Shown one piece after another: positions 55,846-63,580 of a DNA stretch of 64,000 nt (position 1 is the first letter of the stretch; every line of letters starts with the position of its first letter). The notes beneath the pieces are model-generated. The model saw only the letters and a program-made list of their open reading frames with translations. It did not search any database and was not told the origin of the DNA. Position numbers and translations under genes: made by a program. The DNA is taken from the NCBI RefSeq assembly GCF_045310675.1, contig NZ_JBJHZZ010000003.1, forward strand, positions 186,001 to 250,000. Direction: 5' to 3'. The DNA is from Clostridium_AT stratigraminis (GTDB lineage: Bacteria > Bacillota > Clostridia > Clostridiales > Clostridiaceae).

Positions 55846-55878
55846 TTTGTAACAATTTATTCATACTTTTGTAACAAT
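55846..55878 (+). repeat. Direct repeat upstream of the LTA synthase-like gene
   Basis: TTTGTAACAAT occurs at 55846-55856 and 55868-55878, 22 bases apart, i.e. two helical turns. About 100 bases before the gene; possible regulator half-sites. Confidence 0.45.
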
Positions 55879-55979
55879 ATCGTCATAAAGAAGTCCTATA
55901 CTTTAAAATGCCTATATTTTGATTTGCATTAGTAAAAAAATAATTAAGCTCTGAAAATGCATCCATGGAGGATTGTTTA

Positions 55980-57842
55980 ATGAAAAAAGCTAAAAACATT
56001 CTTATAAATAATTTAGATATTATTTTATTTTTTACAACTTTATCTATAAAAGTATTATTATACGGCAGACAAATTCAAGAAAATTACTTCAAGTATCAAA
56101 CTATAATTATTCCAATAGCTTCTTCAGTATTGATTCTCTTAAGCTTACTTTTACTATTTAAGAAAAGAAGCAGAATTAAGGCCATTTTAATCTTGGATAT
56201 TTTTATTAGCTTAATTTTAATCTGCGATATTAATTATTTCAGGTATTTCAAAGATATTCCTACAATATCAGTACTTAGAAATGGTCTAATGCTTGGAACA
56301 GTTAAGTCTAGTGTAGCAAGTTTATTTAGGCTTAGTGATTTATTATTTTTAGCAGATATACTTTTGTTCTTTGTAATCAAGAGATTAAATTTAACCAAAA
56401 ACTTTAGTGAAACAAAACTAGGATATAGATTATGTACCCTTGTAATTTTACTTATTACAGGAGTTGTAATAAACTCAATTTATATTTATAAATTATCTGT
56501 TGAACAGCCAAGACTTATTACAACAATGTTTAATAGAATATATATAGCAACTGATCTTGGAATACTTGATGCTCATGGTATAGATATATATAATGAAATT
56601 ACAAATACTATAGACAGGCATTCAGCCTTGCCAAAAGAAAATGAAGCAGCCATTAAAACCTTTGTTGAAAGTAATTCCATTGAAAATACAAACAAACTGT
56701 CAGGTATAGCTAAGGGAAAGAACCTTATTATGATCCAAGTGGAGGCACTTCAACAATTTGTTATTAATCAGAAGATTGAAGGTCAGGAAATTACTCCAAA
56801 TCTTAATAAATGGATAAAGAAAAGTGCTTATTTCAATAACTTCTTCTACCAGATCTCTTCAGGTGGAACCTCTGATGCAGAGTTTATGACCAATAATTCT
56901 CTCTATCCATCTGCCTCAGGTGCGGCATATTATATGTATTCAGGAAACGTATTTGATTCACTTGGAAGCTCCTTCAAAGCAGAAGGATACAGTACTGCTG
57001 CTTTCCATGGCTTTAAAAGCACATTCTGGAATAGAAATGTTATGTACAATGCAGAAGGTTTTGATAAGTTTTACAGTGATAAGGATTATACTATTGATTC
57101 TAAGGTTGGCCTTGGTCTTAGTGATGAATCCTTTTTAAAGCAATCTGTAGATAAACTTAAGACACTGCAAAGCCCCTATTATGCCTTTCTAATAACCCTA
57201 AGCAGCCATTTCCCTTTTGACGACCAAGCAGGTTATGGGGATTTTAATGTAGGCAAATATAATAACACCTTGATTGGTAATTATATTCGAGGGATACATT
57301 ATACTGACAAGGCTCTTGGAGATTTTCTAGATACCTTAGATAAAGAAGGAATACTAAAGGATTCTATAGTAGTTTTATATGGAGATCATAATGCAATTCC
57401 TAAGGAAAATGAACAGGAATTAGCTGACTTTATGAATATTAAGGATATGAATGACATGCAGTGGTCTATGCTTCAGAAGGTTCCATTGCTAATTCATTTC
57501 CCAGATGATGAAAATGCAGGCACCTATAATAAATTTTCCGGTGATATGGATGTTTACCCAACCCTTAAGAATTTATTTTCTCTTAAGGGAGGAGAAACTT
57601 TTGGTAAGGATTTATTTAATTCAACTGATGAAACCGTAATTTTTAGAAACGGATCCTTTACTGATGGAAATATATATTACTATTCTCCTAATAACACTTA
57701 TTATAATATTAAAACCGGTGCTGTGACAGCTGAAGATAATAATCTAAAAGTAAAAAAAGATAATGTGCAAATACAGCTTGAATATTCCGATGATATTCTT
57801 AAGCATAATTTAATAAAGAAATATAAAGAGAATAGTAATTAA
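55980..57842 (+). CDS. LTA synthase-family membrane sulfatase (LtaS/YfnI/YqgS-like)
   Basis: 620 residues from ATG 55980 with GGAGG eight bases upstream. Five N-terminal membrane helices in the first 170 residues, then an extracellular alkaline-phosphatase-like domain: NLIMIQVEALQQF (metal Glu), SSGGTSDAEFM with catalytic Thr297, ITLSSHFPF and VVLYGDHNAIP (metal Asp-His). Transfers glycerol-phosphate or a related group from lipid to a growing teichoic acid chain. Exact polymer unknown. Monocistronic. Confidence 0.92.
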   Translation: MKKAKNILINNLDIILFFTTLSIKVLLYGRQIQENYFKYQTIIIPIASSVLILLSLLLLFKKRSRIKAILILDIFISLILICDINYFRYFKDIPTISVLRNGLMLGTVKSSVASLFRLSDLLFLADILLFFVIKRLNLTKNFSETKLGYRLCTLVILLITGVVINSIYIYKLSVEQPRLITTMFNRIYIATDLGILDAHGIDIYNEITNTIDRHSALPKENEAAIKTFVESNSIENTNKLSGIAKGKNLIMIQVEALQQFVINQKIEGQEITPNLNKWIKKSAYFNNFFYQISSGGTSDAEFMTNNSLYPSASGAAYYMYSGNVFDSLGSSFKAEGYSTAAFHGFKSTFWNRNVMYNAEGFDKFYSDKDYTIDSKVGLGLSDESFLKQSVDKLKTLQSPYYAFLITLSSHFPFDDQAGYGDFNVGKYNNTLIGNYIRGIHYTDKALGDFLDTLDKEGILKDSIVVLYGDHNAIPKENEQELADFMNIKDMNDMQWSMLQKVPLLIHFPDDENAGTYNKFSGDMDVYPTLKNLFSLKGGETFGKDLFNSTDETVIFRNGSFTDGNIYYYSPNNTYYNIKTGAVTAEDNNLKVKKDNVQIQLEYSDDILKHNLIKKYKENSN

Positions 57843-57845
57843 TTT

Positions 57846-57907
57846 AATGACATCCATATGAGTTATTATTTATTGCCTCAATAAGTAATAAACATATGGA
57901 TACCATT
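57846..57907. repeat. Dispersed palindromic repeat, copy 4 (fullest)
   Basis: Left arm AATGACATCCATATG (57846) and right arm CATATGGATACCATT (ending 57907) with matching A/T-rich inner stems (TTATTATTTATTG and ATAAGTAATAA). Imperfect hairpin of about 27 pairs, four bases after the LTA synthase-like stop, so it may also end that transcript. Confidence 0.65.
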
Positions 57908-58021
57908 TTTACTGGTTTTTTATATATTAAAAAGAATATCTTTTTTAAAATTAAATTAGACTACTGCAGTAAAACTATGTTAAAATATTTTAGGGAAATC
58001 TAATATCAGGCAGGTGTAAAT

Positions 58022-58810
58022 ATGCTTTATAATCTTTCTTTAAACCATGATTTTTTTATTAAACTTTTAATACTATGTCCTTTAGGATTTTTGGCAGCTT
58101 TAGTAGACTCCATTGCAGGGGGTGGTGGTTTAATAAGTGTTCCTGCCTATTTATTAGCTGGGGTTCCTCCACATCTTTCTCTTGGAACAAATAAGTTTTC
58201 CTCTACTGCTGCTTCTTTCACAAGTTCGATAAAATTTGCACGATCAGGCAAAATTAATTTTGAGATAATGAAATACTTAGCTCCTCTAACCTTTGTAGGT
58301 GCAGTTTTAGGAGTGACCTCCGTATTAAAGGTAGATCAAAATTTTCTTTCTACTCTAGTTTTAGTTTTAGTGCTGTGTGTTGGTGTATATAGTATTTTTT
58401 CAAAAACCATTGGTTTGGAAGATAAATTTGTGGCAATAACAAAAAAAACCATAATGTTAGGAATGCTTTTAGCAATTTCACTTGGTTTCTATGATGGTTT
58501 CTTCGGACCTGGGACAGGCTCCTTTTTAATCTTCGGACTTATTAATATATATGGATTTGATTTTGTTAAGGCAAGTGGAAACGGAAAGTTTTTAAATTTC
58601 ATAAGCAATATTACTTCGCTTTTGTTGTTTGCAATAAATGGACAAATAAATTATATGTTAGGTATTCCAGTTGCTATTTTTATGATTTTTGGAGCAAGAA
58701 TAGGTACAGTACTTGCTTTAACTAAGGGAGCCAAGCTTATAAAGCCTATATTTGTAACAATGTCCTTAGGAGTTGCAGTAAAAATGCTTTATCAAATGTT
58801 TGTAAAATAA
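58022..58810 (+). CDS. TSUP (TauE/SafE) family permease, YfcA-like
   Basis: 262 residues, about eight helices. DSIAGGGGLISVPAYLLAGVPPHLSLGTNKFSST (core AGGGGLISVPAY) is the YfcA-type first repeat, and DGFFGPGTGSFLIFGLI the second, with NFISNITSLLLF following. Sulfur-anion or small-organic-acid export is the family theme; substrate unknown. Different subgroup from the exporter at 39.4 kb, without a DUF1634 partner. ATG after CAGGTG. Confidence 0.88.
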   Translation: MLYNLSLNHDFFIKLLILCPLGFLAALVDSIAGGGGLISVPAYLLAGVPPHLSLGTNKFSSTAASFTSSIKFARSGKINFEIMKYLAPLTFVGAVLGVTSVLKVDQNFLSTLVLVLVLCVGVYSIFSKTIGLEDKFVAITKKTIMLGMLLAISLGFYDGFFGPGTGSFLIFGLINIYGFDFVKASGNGKFLNFISNITSLLLFAINGQINYMLGIPVAIFMIFGARIGTVLALTKGAKLIKPIFVTMSLGVAVKMLYQMFVK

Positions 58811-58833
58811 ATAGTTTTGTTAATCAGCATAAA

Positions 58834-58872
58834 ATAGGATGCAGTTTAACTTATATAAAAGCTGCACCCTAT
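58834..58872 (+). terminator. Terminator after the YfcA-like permease
   Basis: ATAGG-TGCAG arm pairs with CTGCA-CCTAT (one mismatch), followed by AAAAATT; 24 bases after the stop, convergent with the next gene. Confidence 0.55.
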
Positions 58873-58887
58873 AAAAATTAATTTAAT

Positions 58888-59133
58888 TTATATTATTTTC
58901 CTCAATTTATCTCCTTCATATTCTTTTATTAGTCTATTATTTCCTTCATCTTTAACTAATAATCTAACAGTGTTTTCTTTAATCTTTAATACCTTGCCTT
59001 TAAGCTTTGTCCCAATTACATTAACAGGTGCTCCATCTACAAGCTCATAAACTAAATTACCATTACAGTAATTACAGTTTTCCTCACTATTTATAACCCT
59101 TTTACAATCATTACAATAATAAAGTTTGTTCAT
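58888..59133 (-). CDS. Small zinc-ribbon protein of unknown function
   Basis: 81 residues from the ATG at 59131-59133 (AAAGGG upstream). The first 30 residues hold a zinc ribbon, CNDC and CNYC about 12 residues apart. The rest is beta-rich (GTKLKGKVLKIKENTVRLLVKDEG), like a small barrel or TOBE-like fold. I do not recognise the family name. Alone between the permease and the ppaX gene. Confidence 0.75.
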   Translation of the reverse strand: MNKLYYCNDCKRVINSEENCNYCNGNLVYELVDGAPVNVIGTKLKGKVLKIKENTVRLLVKDEGNNRLIKEYEGDKLRKII

Positions 59134-59262
59134 TCTAATACACCCTTTCAAAGCATAATTACAGCAAAATAAACCTCTCATAAATTTAAATACTGCATTG
59201 TATAGTATATTCTATATTTTCAGACAATTTCCTTCTTTAATGACAAATTTAATAAAAAAACC

Positions 59263-59280
59263 TTAGGTAGTTTTACCTAA
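59263..59280 (-). terminator. Terminator of ppaX
   Basis: TTAGGTA and TACCTAA arms with a four-base loop, followed on the minus strand by GGTTTTTTT; overlaps the last codons and stop of ppaX. Confidence 0.75.
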
Positions 59281-59920
59281 AGTTCTCTTCTCTAACTATA
59301 TTAATTACTTCCTTTATATAATCAACTGCATATTCTGGTTTATAATTCATAATTTGATCTATGGGAAGTACAGTATATTTTACTAAGCAGGTTTTTGCCC
59401 CTGCATTTTTGCCGCAAAGTATATCATAGTGACTATCGCCAATCATTAAGGACTCCTCTGGCTTAATATTAAGCAATTCACAGGCTTTTAATACTGGTTC
59501 TGCCTCTGGTTTATGCTTAGAGGTATCCTCTGGAGTAATAATTACATCCATTTTGTCAAATAGATTAAATAGCTTTAACCCTCTTTCTGCTATTAATTTT
59601 CTTTTAGAAGTTACTACTCCAACCTTTATTCCTAAGGCTTTTAGTTCTGAAAGAGTTTCTTTTGCGTAAGCTATCTCTCTTGCAGTATCATCATGAATAG
59701 ATTCATTATATTTAATATATGTATTAAGTAATAAATGAGCATTTTCTTTATCATATCTTGAAAGGGTATCAATTAAGGGTTCCCCAAAATACATTACTAT
59801 TTCACTTTCTGGCACATCTATATTTAATTCTTCTTTAAATGTATGCTTAAAAGATTCAATTACAAGTTTATTAGTATCGATAAGTGTACCATCAAGATCA
59901 AACAATACCGCCTTTATCAT
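59273..59920 (-). CDS. ppaX: HAD-family pyrophosphatase PpaX-like
   Basis: 215 residues. HAD motif I VLFDLDGTLIDTN, motif II VVTSKRK, motif III Lys in SKHKPEAEP, motif IV MIGDSHYDILCGKNAG. The closest remembered relative is B. subtilis PpaX, which hydrolyses pyrophosphate from serine-46-phospho-HPr dephosphorylation; similarity runs the full length. Related phosphoglycolate phosphatases cannot be excluded. ATG after AAAGGGG. Confidence 0.85.
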   Translation of the reverse strand: MIKAVLFDLDGTLIDTNKLVIESFKHTFKEELNIDVPESEIVMYFGEPLIDTLSRYDKENAHLLLNTYIKYNESIHDDTAREIAYAKETLSELKALGIKVGVVTSKRKLIAERGLKLFNLFDKMDVIITPEDTSKHKPEAEPVLKACELLNIKPEESLMIGDSHYDILCGKNAGAKTCLVKYTVLPIDQIMNYKPEYAVDYIKEVINIVREENFR

Positions 59921-60026
59921 GCCTTCTCATCCCCTTTTCTAATTATACTCATTAATTATATTATGATAATTTAATTAATGCAAATATATGCACATTTAGC
60001 TGTTTTACTTATATTTACCATAAAAA

Positions 60027-60055
60027 TGCGCCAGAAGAATGGTCTTCGCGGCGCA
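60027..60055 (-). terminator. Terminator of the purine permease gene
   Basis: TGCGCC-GAAGA pairs with TCTTC-GGCGCA, followed on the minus strand by TTTTTATG; 13 bases after the stop. Confidence 0.82.
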
Positions 60056-60068
60056 CTTTCCACATTTA

Positions 60069-61502
60069 TTAATGTGGTAGTAATATAAATCTTAAAATGA
60101 AAAGTATTGCTAGAACATAAACAATTGGATGAACTTCCTTCTGTTTATTAGTGGCAATTTTAACAATAGGATAGAATATTATTCCAGCAGCAATACCATT
60201 TGCTATACTATAGCTAAAGGGCATAATTGCTATTGTAAAGAAAGCAGGAAGTGCTTCAGTAAAATCGTCAAAATTTATCTTTGTAACAGCACCCATCATA
60301 AGTACTCCAACAATAACTAACGCTGGAGCCGTTGCTTCTGCAGGAACTATGCCCACAAGACCACTAAAGAAAATAGAAAGTATAAAAAGTATACCTACTG
60401 TTAGTGAAGTAAGTCCTGTTCTTCCGCCTTCAGATATTCCTGAAGTAGATTCAACATAAGTTACAATAGTACTTGTACCTAAAATTGAACCAGCAGTGGT
60501 GGCAACAGCATCGGATAAAAGAGCTTTGTGCATATTTTTCACTCTTCCTTCTGAATCCAGCATATTTGCCTTTTGTGCAGTTCCTACTAAGGTTCCTATA
60601 GTATCAAATAAGTCTACTAAGCTAAAGGTTATTACAACCATTACTAAACTCGTTATAGCACCAACAATTCCTGCAGCACCTAAGCTGCTATTAGAAAGCA
60701 ATCCCTTGAAATCTAGCTGCATAAAGGTAGGTGCAAGAGATGGTGGAGTACTAACTAATTTAATCCCAGTTAAATGTGTTAATCCAAAAGGTATACCTAT
60801 AACAGTTGTAAGTATTATGCCTATCAATATAGAGCCTTTAATATTTCTTGCCATCAAAATTCCTGTGATAGCAATCCCAATTATAGTAAGTATTGCACCA
60901 GGCTTTGTAAAATCACCAAATTGAACTAAGGTTTCAGGGCTTGCTACTATAAGTCCTCCGCTTTTGAGACCTATTAACGCAATAAACAACCCAATTCCGC
61001 CTGAAATAGCAAGCTTTAAATTGTGTGGCAGAGCATCAACTATTTTTTCTCTTATGGAAGTTACAGTTATTATTATAAATAATACGCCGGAAATAAACAC
61101 AGCGGCTAAAGCTTGCTGCCATGTATATTTCAAAGTTAAGCATACGCTGTAAGTAAAAAATGCATTAAGTCCCATACCAGGTGCTTGTGCAAAGGGTAAA
61201 TTAGCATATAAGCCCATAACCAAAGTACCTATGGCAGCTGCTATACAAGTTGCAGCAAATACAGAGGCTATAATAGGATCATTTAGTGCGGTAAAGGCAG
61301 CCGCCCCATCACCCTTAATACCTGCTGCATTCATCCCTGCGAATTTTAATATATTAGGATTAACAAAAATTATGTAGGCCATGGTAATAAATGTAGTTAT
61401 ACCGGCAATTATTTCCGTTTTAACATTTGTATTATTTTCTTTTAGTTTAAAAAATGATTCTAAAAATGATTTTTGCTGATTGATTTCTTTCGATTTAGAC
61501 AT
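60069..61502 (-). CDS. pbuG: NCS2-family guanine/hypoxanthine permease (AzgA/PbuG-like)
   Basis: 477 residues, 12-14 membrane helices. AzgA-type motifs: GITTFITMAYIIFVNPNIL, AQAPGMGLNAFFTYSVC, ISGGIGLFIALIGLK, DLFDTIGTLVGTA and TSTIVTYVESTSGISEGGRTGLTSL (read as TYVESTSGISEGGRTG). Imports purine bases with protons. A guanine riboswitch and terminator in the leader indicate shut-off by guanine/hypoxanthine, which supports the substrate. ATG after GAGGAG. Confidence 0.93.
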   Translation of the reverse strand: MSKSKEINQQKSFLESFFKLKENNTNVKTEIIAGITTFITMAYIIFVNPNILKFAGMNAAGIKGDGAAAFTALNDPIIASVFAATCIAAAIGTLVMGLYANLPFAQAPGMGLNAFFTYSVCLTLKYTWQQALAAVFISGVLFIIITVTSIREKIVDALPHNLKLAISGGIGLFIALIGLKSGGLIVASPETLVQFGDFTKPGAILTIIGIAITGILMARNIKGSILIGIILTTVIGIPFGLTHLTGIKLVSTPPSLAPTFMQLDFKGLLSNSSLGAAGIVGAITSLVMVVITFSLVDLFDTIGTLVGTAQKANMLDSEGRVKNMHKALLSDAVATTAGSILGTSTIVTYVESTSGISEGGRTGLTSLTVGILFILSIFFSGLVGIVPAEATAPALVIVGVLMMGAVTKINFDDFTEALPAFFTIAIMPFSYSIANGIAAGIIFYPIVKIATNKQKEVHPIVYVLAILFILRFILLPH

Positions 61503-61546
61503 ACCTTATGTTCGCTCCTCTAAGTTGAAATATTGTATAATTAAAT

Positions 61547-61586
61547 AAAAAATCCCCTACTGGGCTAATGGTAAACCCAACAGAGG
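61547..61586 (-). terminator. Riboswitch-controlled terminator before the purine permease
   Basis: CCTCTGTTGGG pairs with CCCAGTAGGGG (with G-T pairs) around a ten-base loop, then ATTTTTTATTT on the minus strand. Lies between aptamer and gene. Confidence 0.88.
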
Positions 61587-61621
61587 AAAAAAAGTCAAAA
61601 AAACTTAATAAATTCTTAAGG

Positions 61622-61696
61622 ATTCACCCATAGCCTAAAGATTAACGGTCTTTTAGTAGAAACTCTTGAACCATATTTTCAAGATTATATGGATGT
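61622..61696 (-). promoter_or_regulatory. Guanine riboswitch aptamer
   Basis: Minus strand shows the purine aptamer: P1 ATCCATA with TATGGGT, conserved ATATAAT, loop 2 TATGGTT, AGTTTCTAC, loop 3 CCGTTAA, and GGCTATGGG. The specificity base in the last segment is C (GCTATG), the guanine/hypoxanthine type rather than adenine. It controls the NCS2 permease through the downstream terminator. Confidence 0.93.
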
Positions 61697-61840
61697 AATA
61701 TTCAATTAAACACATTTCATATGTTAACATAGGTTTTTAGTTTTTTCAACACAATTCTTGTATTTAGAACATTTTTCGCAATTTTCCGAAGGCTTTGTTA
61801 AGTAATTTATTAGCTTCATTAAAATATTTTATGTATTAAA

Positions 61841-62245
61841 CTAATAACTTTCTAAGGAGTAAGCAGTGAAAATATATACTATTTTTTCAATAATTGATTT
61901 ACTAATAATATCTATTGTGCTGTTAAAGTCTTTTAAATTCTTGACATAGTCTTTAAATACAGTAGCTGCAGTTACTTTAAATTTATTTTTTATTTTATGG
62001 CTGGCAGTAAATTCTATTATTGCTGTTTCTTCCTTCATAAATCTATAAATTTGGATTTCGGGTGCAGAGCTTAAAACTATAGTACAGAGCTTTTCTATTT
62101 GTTTTTTCATAAAATCATTTAGAAATATATCGAAGCATTCTATATCAATTGAATAATTGTGTTGTTTTTTATTGCCATCATTATTTCTTAAGAACACCTT
62201 CATAATTGTTACATCACTCTCACAATTCGCAAAAGTATTATGCAT
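61841..62245 (-). CDS. Protein of unknown function
   Basis: 134 residues from the ATG at 62243-62245 (GAAGG upstream, seven bases). Soluble, mixed alpha/beta by eye, Lys- and Ile-rich; segments SIDIECFDIFLNDFMKKQIEKL and TIDIISKSIIEKIVYIFTAYS look helical. Three cysteines, no motif that I recognise. Alone, divergently placed from nothing obvious; codon use is like its neighbours, so I believe it is real. Confidence 0.6.
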   Translation of the reverse strand: MHNTFANCESDVTIMKVFLRNNDGNKKQHNYSIDIECFDIFLNDFMKKQIEKLCTIVLSSAPEIQIYRFMKEETAIIEFTASHKIKNKFKVTAATVFKDYVKNLKDFNSTIDIISKSIIEKIVYIFTAYSLESY

Positions 62246-62376
62246 TTTTAAACCTTCTTTCATTAAAGCAGTTATTTAATTTATAAACTAAGGTTTATTT
62301 TTTCTCAAAATATATTATTTATGCCTATATTGGTAAAAAGTACAAAGAGTGGTTTAAAGTTTTCTGAAATAATAAA

Positions 62377-62395
62377 GCCTAGGATAAACCTAGGC
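62377..62395 (-). terminator. Terminator after the Cys-rich small protein
   Basis: GCCTAGG and CCTAGGC with a five-base loop, then TTTATTATTT on the minus strand. Confidence 0.75.
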
Positions 62396-62402
62396 CTCTC
62401 TT

Positions 62403-62543
62403 CTAACAACATCTTCGATTATTTCCGCTAAAAAAGATAAGAATAATAATTATAAAAATTATCCAGGATCCGCCAAAGCCATTTCCACCACAACATATAT
62501 CTTCCGTACAACAGCATCTTGAGCTACTACTTCTTCTACCCAT
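62403..62543 (-). CDS. 46-residue Cys/Gly-rich single-helix membrane protein, YjcZ-like
   Basis: ATG at 62541-62543 with GGAG eight bases upstream; stop at 62403; followed by a terminator, which supports a real gene. N-terminal RCCCTEDICCGG, a GNGFGGSW turn, a very hydrophobic helix of about 14 residues, and NNRRCC at the end: seven cysteines in 46 residues. The Gly-rich stretch leading into a strongly hydrophobic helix recalls the YjcZ sporulation family. Spore coat or membrane role is a guess. Confidence 0.62.
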   Translation of the reverse strand: MGRRSSSSRCCCTEDICCGGNGFGGSWIIFIIIILIFFSGNNRRCC

Positions 62544-62650
62544 GTAAACATCTCCAATCATATTTAATATGTTATATAAATTGGCAATTTCTTCAGTATA
62601 ATATATGATAAATTTTATAAATTGGAACTATGTTTTTGATTTGCATAAAA

Positions 62651-62690
62651 AAACCTTTATATGTGAATTTTAATTCACATATAAAGGTTT
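62651..62690 (-). terminator. Terminator of yebC
   Basis: Perfect 19-bp palindrome arms (AAACCTTTATATGTGAATT) with a two-base loop, then a T-run of seven on the minus strand; about 50 bases after the stop. Confidence 0.88.
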
Positions 62691-62737
62691 ATATAAGACT
62701 CTTCAACAGTTTAGGTAATATGAATATAATTGTTTAC

Positions 62738-63478
62738 TTATTCCTCAAAACCCTCTGGGAACTCTGCATTGTGATATACGTCCTGTACATCATCATCATC
62801 TTCAAGTGCATCCAGCATCTTTTGTATCTTTGCAGCAGTTTCTTCATCAACAGCAGTAAAAGTATCAGGTATCATTTTAATATCTGCTTCTAAGAATTCT
62901 AAATTATTAGCTTCCAAAGCTTCTCTAACAGTTCCAAATTCTTCTGGTTCTGTTGTAATGATAAATACTTCCTCTTCTGAAGCAAAATCTTCTGCTCCAG
63001 CATCAAGAGCCATCATCATTAGTTCATCTTCATCAAGCTCATCAGTTCTTTCTATTATTAGCTGCCCCTTCTTTTGGAACATGAATGATACACAGCCTGC
63101 TGAACCCATATTTCCGCCATGCTTTGTAAATGCGTGCCTTACATTACCTGCAGAACGATTTTTATTGTCAGTTAAAACATTTACTATAACAGCAACTCCT
63201 GCTGGTCCGTAGCCTTCATAAACTATTTCTTCGTAGTTAGCACCATCAGCTTCTCCAGCACCTTTTTTAACTGCTCTATTAATTGTATCTTGAGGCATAT
63301 TATTCGCCTTTGCCTTTGCAATAACATCTCTAAGCTTATTATTTATATCTGGATTTGAGCCGCCGTTTTTAGCAGCCATTATAAGCTCTTTTCCTATCTT
63401 AGTAAATATCTTTCCTCTTTTAGCGTCTGCCTTACCTTTTTTTGCTTGTATATTATGCCACTTTGAATGTCCTGACAT
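62738..63478 (-). CDS. yebC: YebC/PmpR-family protein
   Basis: 246 residues. Starts MSGHSKWHNIQAKKGKADAK, then KIGKELIMAAKNGGSNPDIN, YEGYGPAGVAVIVNVLTDNKNR and FMFQKKG, the hallmark YebC segments. Described as a transcriptional regulator; recent work on the family also shows YebC-type proteins helping ribosomes through proline stretches. Start ATG with AGGAGG. Monocistronic. Confidence 0.95.
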   Translation of the reverse strand: MSGHSKWHNIQAKKGKADAKRGKIFTKIGKELIMAAKNGGSNPDINNKLRDVIAKAKANNMPQDTINRAVKKGAGEADGANYEEIVYEGYGPAGVAVIVNVLTDNKNRSAGNVRHAFTKHGGNMGSAGCVSFMFQKKGQLIIERTDELDEDELMMMALDAGAEDFASEEEVFIITTEPEEFGTVREALEANNLEFLEADIKMIPDTFTAVDEETAAKIQKMLDALEDDDDVQDVYHNAEFPEGFEE

Positions 63479-63580
63479 AAAAATCTCCTCCTAACAAAAC
63501 CCTATATATGTAATTGATTTACGAAAATTTACGCACAAATTATTATAGCATAAAATCTATAAAGGTTACAACTTTATCCG

